A stretch of 33,841 nt of DNA from an uncultured Nostocoides sp. (GTDB lineage Bacteria; Actinomycetota; Actinomycetes; Actinomycetales; Dermatophilaceae): NCBI GenBank assembly GCA_936931335.1, contig CAKZIH010000394.1, positions 1 through 33,841 on the forward strand, written 5' to 3'. Of the stretch, positions 21,351-28,343 are shown one piece after another. Numbering within the stretch: position 1 is the stretch's first letter; every line of letters starts with the position of its first letter. The position numbers and the translations under genes were made by a program. The notes beneath the pieces are model-generated. The model did no database searches. It saw only the letters and a list, made by a program, of their open reading frames with translations, and was not told where the DNA came from.

Positions 21351-23468
21351 TTGCCCGGCGCGAGTCGCACGACCAGTTACACCGCCCACCACCTGCAGGT
21401 CCTTGAGGGCCTCGAGGCGGTGCGCAAGCGACCCGGTATGTATATCGGCTCCACCGACGGCCGCGGCCTGATGCACTGCCTGTGGGAGATCATCGACAAC
21501 TCCGTCGATGAGGCCCTCGCCGGCGTCTGCGACACCATCACCGTCACCCTCTTCGCCGACGGCTCGGTCGAGGTCGGCGACAACGGGCGTGGGGTGCCGG
21601 TGGATATCGAACCGCGCACCGGGCTGACCGGTGTGGAGGTCGTCTACACCAAGCTGCACGCCGGCGGGAAGTTCGGCGGGGGCTCGTATGCCGCTTCCGG
21701 CGGTCTGCACGGCGTCGGTGCCTCCGTGGTCAATGCCCTCTCCGCCCGGATGGACGTGCGGGTGGACCGCGGTGGCCAGACCCATGCGATGAGCTTCCGC
21801 CGCGGCGAGCCCGGCATCTTCACCGACCCGGAGGGCCTGCCCTCGCCGGGTTCGCCCTTCGCGCCCTATGACGAGACGCCGACCCTGCGCATCACCGGCA
21901 AGGTCGCCCGGACGCGCACCGGCACCCGGGTGCGCTACTGGGCCGACCCGCAGATTTTCGTCAAGGACGCCGAATTCGACGACGAGGCGCTGCGGGCCCG
22001 GGCCCGGCAAACCTCATTCCTGGTGCCCGGGCTGAAGCTGGTGATCCGGGACGAGCGCGGTCTGCCGGGCACCCTGGGTGCCGACGGCCCGCACGAGGAG
22101 GTCTTCCACCACGAGGGCGGGATCAGCGAGTTCGCCGACTTCCTGGCCACCGACGAGCCGGTCAGCGACATCTGGCGGCTCCAGGGCAGCGGCAGCTTCA
22201 CCGAGACCGTGCCGGTGCTCGATGACAAGGGCCAGATGACTTCACAAGAGCTCACCCGGGAATGCGGTGTGGACATCGCGCTGCGCTGGGGGACCGGTTT
22301 CGACACGCTGGTCACCTCATTCGTCAACATCATCGCCACGCCCAAGGGCGGCACCCATATCGCCGGTTTCGAGCAGGCGATGCTCAAGGTGCTGCGCAAG
22401 CAGGTGGAGGTGAACGCGCGCACGCTCAAGCCGGGCACCGACAAGGTGGAGAAGGACGATGTGCTGGCGGGCCTCACCGCGGTGGTCACCGTCCGGCTGG
22501 CCGAGCCGCAGTTCGAGGGGCAGACCAAGGAGGTGCTGGGCACCCCTGCGGTGCGAGCAATCGTGGCGCGGGTGGTGGAGCGGGAGCTCACCGAGCGCTT
22601 CGAGGCCCCCAAGCGGGGGGAGAAGGCCCAGGCCGCGGAGGTGCTCAAAAAGGTCGTCGCCGAGATGAAGGCCCGGGTCTCGGCCCGGCTGCACAAGGAG
22701 ACCCAGCGCGCCAAAAGCCTGCTGGAGTCCTCCACGCTGCCGGCCAAGCTCGCCGACTGCCGCAGCAATGACCTCTCCCGCACCGAGCTCTTCATCGTCG
22801 AGGGAGACAGCGCCCTGGGGACGGCCAAGCTCGCCCGCTCCAGCGAGTTCCAGGCGCTGTTGCCGATCCGCGGCAAGATCCTCAACGTCCAGAAGGCCTC
22901 GGTCGCCGACACCCTCAAGAACGCCGAATGCGCCGCGATCCTGCAGGTCATCGGTGCCGGCTCGGGGCGCACCTTCGATCTCGATCAGGTCCGCTACGGC
23001 AAGGTCATCGTGATGACCGACGCCGACGTCGACGGCGCCCACATCCGGACCCTCCTGATCACCCTGTTCTTCCGCTATATGCGACCGCTGGTCGAGGCGG
23101 GCCGGCTGTATGCCGCGGTGCCGCCCCTGCACCGCATCGAGGTGGTCAACCCCGGCAGCAAGCCCAATGAGCTGATCTACACCTACTCCGAGGGTCAGAT
23201 GCGCAGCACGGTGGCCGCTCTGACCAAGCGGGGCCGCAGCATCAAGCAACCACTGCAGCGGTACAAGGGCCTCGGGGAGATGGACGCCAACCAGCTCGCC
23301 GAGACCACCATGGACCCGGTGCACCGCACCCTGCGCCGGGTGACCGTGGAGGATGCCCAGAATGCAGTGCTCACCTTTGACTTGCTGATGGGCAATGAGG
23401 TAGCGCCGCGCCGGGACTTCATCGTCGCCGGAGCCGCGAAGTTGGATCGCGACCGCATCGACGCCTGA
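21351..23468 (+). CDS. parE: DNA topoisomerase IV subunit B (ParE; GyrB-like)
   Basis: A 705-residue type IIA topoisomerase ATPase subunit. The GHKL ATPase domain has EIIDNSVDEALAG, DNGRGVPVD and GLHGVGASVVNALS. A transducer domain follows, then TOPRIM with EGDSA (Glu484), PIRGKILNVQKA and DADVDGAHIRTL (Asp557 region), and the C-terminal QRYKGLGEMDANQLAETT. The partner ParC gene lies nearby on the opposite strand. Actinobacterial genomes normally carry gyrB/gyrA elsewhere, and the DUF7455 neighbour fits the parE locus, so ParE is preferred to GyrB. The start is TTG 21351 with a good Shine-Dalgarno. Topoisomerase IV decatenates daughter chromosomes. Confidence 0.92.
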   Translation: MPGASRTTSYTAHHLQVLEGLEAVRKRPGMYIGSTDGRGLMHCLWEIIDNSVDEALAGVCDTITVTLFADGSVEVGDNGRGVPVDIEPRTGLTGVEVVYTKLHAGGKFGGGSYAASGGLHGVGASVVNALSARMDVRVDRGGQTHAMSFRRGEPGIFTDPEGLPSPGSPFAPYDETPTLRITGKVARTRTGTRVRYWADPQIFVKDAEFDDEALRARARQTSFLVPGLKLVIRDERGLPGTLGADGPHEEVFHHEGGISEFADFLATDEPVSDIWRLQGSGSFTETVPVLDDKGQMTSQELTRECGVDIALRWGTGFDTLVTSFVNIIATPKGGTHIAGFEQAMLKVLRKQVEVNARTLKPGTDKVEKDDVLAGLTAVVTVRLAEPQFEGQTKEVLGTPAVRAIVARVVERELTERFEAPKRGEKAQAAEVLKKVVAEMKARVSARLHKETQRAKSLLESSTLPAKLADCRSNDLSRTELFIVEGDSALGTAKLARSSEFQALLPIRGKILNVQKASVADTLKNAECAAILQVIGAGSGRTFDLDQVRYGKVIVMTDADVDGAHIRTLLITLFFRYMRPLVEAGRLYAAVPPLHRIEVVNPGSKPNELIYTYSEGQMRSTVAALTKRGRSIKQPLQRYKGLGEMDANQLAETTMDPVHRTLRRVTVEDAQNAVLTFDLLMGNEVAPRRDFIVAGAAKLDRDRIDA

Positions 23469-23575
23469 GCAGGGGTGGCGAAACGGGTGGGGCGGCTGTG
23501 GCCGGAGTGATAACTATTCGGTGACGGGCGGCATACCGGCCCGGGTGCGGCTGACAAGCTGTGGAGGTCGTGCGG

Positions 23576-23594
23576 CCCCGGAACTCTCCCGGGG
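23576..23594 (+). promoter_or_regulatory. Leader hairpin and flanking direct repeats before the permease
   Basis: CCCCGG (23576-23581) and CCGGGG (23589-23594) pair around a 7-base loop, 33 bases upstream of the permease ATG. It is flanked by two copies of GGCGGCATACCG (23527-23538 and 23599-23610). It may be an attenuator or operator for the permease, or the parE terminator; sequence alone does not decide. Confidence 0.35.
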
Positions 23595-23627
23595 TGCGGG
23601 CGGCATACCGCGGGAAAGGAGCAGGCG

Positions 23628-25097
23628 ATGAGCAGCGTAGCCATCGGCAATCACGTGCCAGGCGAGGGGCCGACCACTGGCGTGCCGGGCGAGGAGCACA
23701 CCGAACTCAACCGAGTGATGGGGCCCAAGTTGCTCCTGCTCTTCATCGTCGGCGACATCCTGGGCACGGGTGTCTATGCGCTGACTGGTGATGTCGCCCA
23801 AGAGGTCGGCGGCGCCGCCTGGGTGCCCTTCCTGGTGGCCTTCGTCATCGCGATGATCACCGCCTTCAGCTACCTGGAGCTGGTGACCAAGTACCCCCAG
23901 GCCGCGGGCGCCGCGCTCTATACGCACAAAGCATTCGGCGTGCACTTCCTGACCTTCATCGTCGCCTTCACGGTTATGTGCTCGGGGATCACCTCGGCCT
24001 CCACCGCCTCGCGGGCCTTCGCCTCGAACATGGCCAAGGGCTTCGGCTGGGATGCCACCAATACCAACCTCGTGATGTTCATCGCCCTGGGCTTCATGCT
24101 CCTGGTCGCCGCCGTGAACTTCCGCGGGGTCGGCGAGAGTGTCAAGGCCAATATCGTGCTGACCTGCGTGGAGCTCTCCGGTCTGCTGCTGGTGATCTTC
24201 GTCGGTTTCTACGCGCTCTTCGCCGGCAAGACCGACTTCTCCCGGACCATGGTCTTCGACAGCCCGAGCGACAAGAGCGCCTTCCTGGCGGTCACCGCGG
24301 CGACCTCGCTGGCCTTCTTCGCCATGGTCGGCTTCGAGGACTCGGTCAATATGGCCGAAGAGACCCACGACCCGGTGCGCAATTTCCCCAAGATGATGAT
24401 CACCGGCATCGGGATCACCGGTCTGATCTACATCCTGGTCGCGCTCTTCGCGGTGGCGATCGTCCCGGTCGGCGAACTCGGGGAGTCCGACACCCCGCTG
24501 GTGAAGGTCGTGGAGACGGCCGCACCCAGCGTGCCGATCGAGAAGCTGTTGCCCTTCATCTCGATGTTCGCGGTCGCCAATTCGGCCCTCATCAATATGC
24601 TCATGGCCTCCCGGTTGATCTACGGCATGGCCCGCCAAGAGGTGCTCCCGCCATTCCTGGGTCGGGTCCACGCCGGCCGTCGGACCCCGTATGTCGCGAT
24701 CCTCTTCACCACCGCGATCGCCTTCGGCCTGATCATCTTGGTCACCAAGAACTCCGGCGATGTCATCTCCGCGCTGGGCGGGACAACGGCATTGCTGCTG
24801 CTGGCCGTCTTCACGATCGTCAACATCTGCGTGCTGGTGCTGCGCAAGGACGTGCTCTCCCGGGAACACTTCGTCGCTCCGAGCGTCCTGCCGGTGCTCG
24901 GCGCCCTGCTGTGCGCCTTCTTCGTCGGCCCATGGACCGGGCGCGACACCATCCAGTACAAGATCGCCGCGGTGCTGCTGGCCATCGGCGTCGTGCTCTG
25001 GGCGTTGACCTGGTTCGCCAACCGCGGCCTGCGTGCCAAGCGCACCCTCATCCGCGACCCGCAAGACCTGGCCATGACCCAGGACACGACGAACTAA
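23628..25097 (+). CDS. APC-family amino acid permease
   Basis: A 489-residue secondary transporter with about twelve membrane helices. The first helix contains GDILGTGVYALTGDVA, equivalent to the APC substrate-binding unwound segment GxxxGxG. The sixth-helix region reads TSLAFFAMVGFEDSVNMAEETHDPVRNFP, the usual F(x)GFE...E...P signature. The C-terminal tail is soluble. The family imports or exchanges amino acids and polyamines; specificity is not evident. AGGAG (23618-23622) lies 5 bases before ATG 23628. The gene sits between parE and parC, with a strong convergent hairpin between it and parC, so it is probably a single-gene unit. Nothing looks damaged. Confidence 0.93.
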   Translation: MSSVAIGNHVPGEGPTTGVPGEEHTELNRVMGPKLLLLFIVGDILGTGVYALTGDVAQEVGGAAWVPFLVAFVIAMITAFSYLELVTKYPQAAGAALYTHKAFGVHFLTFIVAFTVMCSGITSASTASRAFASNMAKGFGWDATNTNLVMFIALGFMLLVAAVNFRGVGESVKANIVLTCVELSGLLLVIFVGFYALFAGKTDFSRTMVFDSPSDKSAFLAVTAATSLAFFAMVGFEDSVNMAEETHDPVRNFPKMMITGIGITGLIYILVALFAVAIVPVGELGESDTPLVKVVETAAPSVPIEKLLPFISMFAVANSALINMLMASRLIYGMARQEVLPPFLGRVHAGRRTPYVAILFTTAIAFGLIILVTKNSGDVISALGGTTALLLLAVFTIVNICVLVLRKDVLSREHFVAPSVLPVLGALLCAFFVGPWTGRDTIQYKIAAVLLAIGVVLWALTWFANRGLRAKRTLIRDPQDLAMTQDTTN

Positions 25098-25114
25098 CGC
25101 GCGACCTCCCCGGC

Positions 25115-25155
25115 GCCCCGGTGGCCCAGGCTGCGGTGGTTCAGGCCACCGGGGC
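25115..25155. terminator. Bidirectional hairpin between the permease and parC
   Basis: GCCCCGGTGGCC (25115-25126) and GGCCACCGGGGC (25144-25155) form a perfect 12-bp stem with a 17-base loop. The right arm lies in the last codons of parC. The position between convergent gene ends makes transcription termination in both directions likely, although there is no T-run. Confidence 0.6.
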
Positions 25156-27576
25156 CCCGATGGCGGCGACGATCGCCGGGGCCGCCAGTCCGGAGCCATC
25201 GCGCTTCCCGGTGGGCTCGGGCAGCTCGATGGCCACCCCATTGGCCGCGGCGGCCCGCGCCGGCGTATTGCCCGCCCAGGCGAACACCAGGGTGTCCTCC
25301 CCACGCAGGAAGCGGTGCGCCCGCACGCCGGCAGTGCCGCGTCCCTTGGCCGGGTACTCCTGGTATGCCGTGACCTTCCACGCCCCGGCCTGGGTGCCGG
25401 GTGGCGCCTCGCTGCTGCCCGCGGTGGTGACCACCACCGCCGGGGCGCCGGGGTCGAGCACCCCGAAGAAGAGCACCGAATCCTTGGCCGCCAGCCGGAT
25501 CCCGGCCATCCCGGCGGCCGCCCGCCCCTGCGGGCGGACCGCGGAGGCAGGGAAGTGCAGCAACTGGGCCGCCGCGGTGAGGAAGATCAGCTCGGCGTCG
25601 TCCGTGGTGACCGGCGCCGCCCCGACCACCCGGTCACCGGGCTTGAGCGCGATCAACTCCCATTCCCCGCGCCCGGCCGGATAGTCCGGCTGTACCCGCT
25701 TAACCACACCGCCGGCGGTGCCCAGGGCCAGGGTGGGGGAGTCTGGGCCGATGCCGGCCAGGGTGAGCAACTGCTCGCCGCGGGCGAGATCGACATACGC
25801 CTTGGCGGGAGTACCGCCGGCGAGGTTCGGGGCGCCACTGGTCGGCGGCAGCAGCGGCAGGTCCAGCGCGCTGACCCGCACCATTCGCCCGGCCGTGGTG
25901 ACCAGGCCGACATACCCGCGGGCGATGGTGCGCACCGCGCCGACGATGGCGTCGTGCTTGGCGCGCGGCCCCTCGGTCGGGATGGGATCGGCGGTGGTGG
26001 TGCGCGCGAGCAGCCCGGTGGAGGAGAGCAGCACCCAACACGGGTCGTCGGCGACCTCCAACGGGGTGGTGGCGGCCGGCATACCGGCGGATTCCAAGAG
26101 CACGGTGCGCCGCGGCGTGCCATGGCTCTTGGCCACCTCGGCCAGCTCGGTGGAGACCTGCTTGCGCAGCAGCTTCTCGTCCGCCAGTAGCGCCTCGAGT
26201 TCCGCGATCTGCGCGCGCAATTCGGCCTGCTCGCTCTCCAGCTCGATGCGGCTGAACTTGGTCAGCCGGCGCAGTCGCAACTCGAGGATGTACTCCGCCT
26301 GCACCGGCGTCAGGTCGAAGACCTGCATCAGCCGGGTGCGGGCCATCTCCGTGTCATCGCTGCTGCGGATGATCTGGATGACCTCGTCGATATCGGCGAT
26401 GGCGATGAGCAGACCCTCGAGCAGGTGCAAGCGCTCGCGGCGCCGGGCCAGGCGGAACTCGCTGCGCCGGCGCACCACCTCCAGCCGGAAGTCGACGAAG
26501 ACCTGCAGCAGTTCCTTCAGGCCCAGGGTGCGCGGCTGTCCCTCGACCAGCGCGACATTGTTGATCCCGAAGGAGTCCTCCATCGGCGTGAGCCGGTAGA
26601 GCTCGGCGAGCACCGCGTCGGGGTTGAAGCCGTTCTTGATCTCGATGACCAGCCGCAGACCATGTTTGCGGTCGGTCAGATCCTTCAGATCGCTGATCCC
26701 GGTGAGCTTCTTGGCCTGGACCAGTTCCTTGATCCGGGCGATGACCTTTTCCGGACCCACCTGGTAGGGCAGCTCGGTGACCACGATCCCGGTCCGGCGG
26801 GGGCTGACCTTCTCCACCCGGGTGGTGGCCCGGGTCTTGAAGATCCCGCGGCCGGTCAGATAGGCATCCCGGATGCCCTCCAGGCCGACGATCCGCCCGC
26901 CCTCGGGCAGGTCCGGCCCCGGCACGAACTTCATCAGGTCGTCCAGCGAGCATTGCGGGTGGGTGAGCAGGTGGCGCGCGGCGGCGATCACCTCGACGAG
27001 ATTGTGCGGCGGCATCGAGGTCGCCATCCCCACCGCGATGCCGGTGGTCCCATTGACCAGCAGATTGGGGTATGCCGCGGGCAGCACCTCGGGCTGCATG
27101 AGCTGGTCGTCGTAGTTGGGGACCTCGTTGACGGTCTCCTCTTCCAGCCCCGTGACCATGAGCAGGGCGGCGTCGGCAAGGCGGGCCTCGGTATACCGCG
27201 AGGCCGCCGGCCCGGCATCCAGGGAGCCGAAGTTGCCGTGCCCGTCGACCAGCGGCAGACGCATGGCAAAGGGCTGTGCCATGCGCACCAGGGCGTCATA
27301 TATCGCGGTGTCCCCGTGCGGGTGGTATTTGCCCATGACCTCGCCGACCACCCGCGAGGACTTCACGTGCCCGCGGTCGGGCCGCAACCCGAGCTCGTGC
27401 ATCGCGTAGAGGATGCGCCGCTGGACCGGCTTGAGCCCGTCGCGGGCATCCGGGAGGGCCCGGGAGTGAATCACCGACACCGAATATTCGAGGAAGGCGT
27501 TGCGCATCTCCTCGCTCACGTCGATATCGACGATCCGTTCCGGCGTGGGCGCGGGGGTGTCGTCCTGGCCTGCCAT
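25141..27576 (-). CDS. parC: DNA topoisomerase IV subunit A (ParC; GyrA-like)
   Basis: An 811-residue DNA-cleaving subunit. The winged-helix/tower region contains ALPDARDGLKPVQRRILYAM, the quinolone-region sequence YHPHGDTAIYD (Thr90 and Asp94 at positions equivalent to E. coli GyrA Ser83/Asp87), and catalytic Tyr128 in AASRYTEAR. NLLVNGTTGIAVGMAT, the coiled-coil tower and a C-terminal beta-pinwheel with six-bladed repeats (about 510-800) follow. No GyrA box of the QRRGGKG type is seen, favouring ParC over GyrA. The start ATG 27576 lacks a close Shine-Dalgarno. The nitroreductase gene is 39 bases upstream on the same strand and may share the transcript. Confidence 0.92.
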   Translation of the reverse strand: MAGQDDTPAPTPERIVDIDVSEEMRNAFLEYSVSVIHSRALPDARDGLKPVQRRILYAMHELGLRPDRGHVKSSRVVGEVMGKYHPHGDTAIYDALVRMAQPFAMRLPLVDGHGNFGSLDAGPAASRYTEARLADAALLMVTGLEEETVNEVPNYDDQLMQPEVLPAAYPNLLVNGTTGIAVGMATSMPPHNLVEVIAAARHLLTHPQCSLDDLMKFVPGPDLPEGGRIVGLEGIRDAYLTGRGIFKTRATTRVEKVSPRRTGIVVTELPYQVGPEKVIARIKELVQAKKLTGISDLKDLTDRKHGLRLVIEIKNGFNPDAVLAELYRLTPMEDSFGINNVALVEGQPRTLGLKELLQVFVDFRLEVVRRRSEFRLARRRERLHLLEGLLIAIADIDEVIQIIRSSDDTEMARTRLMQVFDLTPVQAEYILELRLRRLTKFSRIELESEQAELRAQIAELEALLADEKLLRKQVSTELAEVAKSHGTPRRTVLLESAGMPAATTPLEVADDPCWVLLSSTGLLARTTTADPIPTEGPRAKHDAIVGAVRTIARGYVGLVTTAGRMVRVSALDLPLLPPTSGAPNLAGGTPAKAYVDLARGEQLLTLAGIGPDSPTLALGTAGGVVKRVQPDYPAGRGEWELIALKPGDRVVGAAPVTTDDAELIFLTAAAQLLHFPASAVRPQGRAAAGMAGIRLAAKDSVLFFGVLDPGAPAVVVTTAGSSEAPPGTQAGAWKVTAYQEYPAKGRGTAGVRAHRFLRGEDTLVFAWAGNTPARAAAANGVAIELPEPTGKRDGSGLAAPAIVAAIGAPVA

Positions 27577-27615
27577 GCGTGCGAATGCTCTCCGTCGGTG
27601 CTGGTGGGCCGCGGC

Positions 27616-28299
27616 TCAGGGCCGCGGGCTGGTCTGCCCGGCATTGTCTCCGACGAGGTATGCCGCAGCCGGACCGGCCACGCCGAAGGCCCCCCAATGC
27701 GTGTAGTCCGCCAGGCTGCGCCGCGCGCGCCTGCGCGCCGAACCGCCCACGCGCCGCTCCTCGTGACCGAGGGCGATCACCCCGACGATCGACCGGTCCG
27801 GCGGGATATCCAGCGCCGCCTTGACGACGGTATGCCGCGGCCCCGGCACCCCGAAGAAGAGCGCCCCCAGCCCCAACTCGGTGGCCCCGAGGAGCAGGAG
27901 CATCGCCCCCATCGCGGTGTCGGTGAGCCAGCAGGGGACCGGCCAGTCCTGCTCGGCCGGCAACACGCCGCCCTTGTCGGGCGCGGCATACCGGCGCCGG
28001 TATGCGGTCTCGTCGGCGAGGGCGACCACGAGCACCGGGGCGGCCCGCACCCCGCGCAGCCACGCCGCGCGCCCGGGATCGCTAGGGCCCGGGCCGTCGG
28101 CCGGGGTGGCCGCGGCCCAAAAGCGCTCGCGCTCAATCTCGCTGCGTAGGACCACCCAGTCGCTGCCCTGGGCGAATCCCGCGCTCGGTGCCCGGCCGAC
28201 CAGCTCCAACAAGGTCAACAGATCCGCATCGGACACCGGGCGGTCGGCAACGAACCGGCGGGTCATCCGTCGTCGGCGCACGGCCGAGAGCACGTCCAT
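27616..28299 (-). CDS. Nitroreductase family protein
   Basis: A 227-residue flavin-dependent oxidoreductase fold. The start MDVLSAVRRRRMTRRF carries the Arg-rich FMN phosphate-binding segment, and GRAPSAGFAQGSDWVVL is the second flavin motif. The helix TDTAMGAMLLLLGATELGLGALFFGV and PDRSIVGVIALGHE give the third conserved region. Such enzymes reduce quinones, nitro compounds or act in cofactor metabolism with NAD(P)H; the physiological substrate here is unknown. ATG 28299 is preferred over the 20-residue-longer frame because that extension overlaps the divergent acyl-CoA ligase start. No Shine-Dalgarno is seen, so the transcript may be leaderless. It is upstream of parC in the same orientation. 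Confidence 0.82.
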   Translation of the reverse strand: MDVLSAVRRRRMTRRFVADRPVSDADLLTLLELVGRAPSAGFAQGSDWVVLRSEIERERFWAAATPADGPGPSDPGRAAWLRGVRAAPVLVVALADETAYRRRYAAPDKGGVLPAEQDWPVPCWLTDTAMGAMLLLLGATELGLGALFFGVPGPRHTVVKAALDIPPDRSIVGVIALGHEERRVGGSARRRARRSLADYTHWGAFGVAGPAAAYLVGDNAGQTSPRP

Positions 28300-28331
28300 G
28301 ACGGGCCAGTCTGGCAAGTCGCGCGGTCTGC

Positions 28332-28337
28332 GATATT
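28332..28337 (+). promoter_or_regulatory. Probable -10 element of a leaderless promoter
   Basis: GATATT lies 6 bases before the ATG at 28344, the spacing expected if transcription begins at or near the start codon. No Shine-Dalgarno precedes this gene, in agreement with a leaderless mRNA. A possible -35, CTGGCA at 28311-28316, is weakly matched. Confidence 0.4.
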
Positions 28338-28343
28338 GGACCC

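Noticed and set aside
25141..27576. Assignment as gyrA
   Set aside because: No GyrA-box heptapeptide of the usual form was found in the C-terminal domain, the partner B subunit lies in the DUF7455-parE context, and gyrB/gyrA are normally next to dnaA/recF in actinobacteria.
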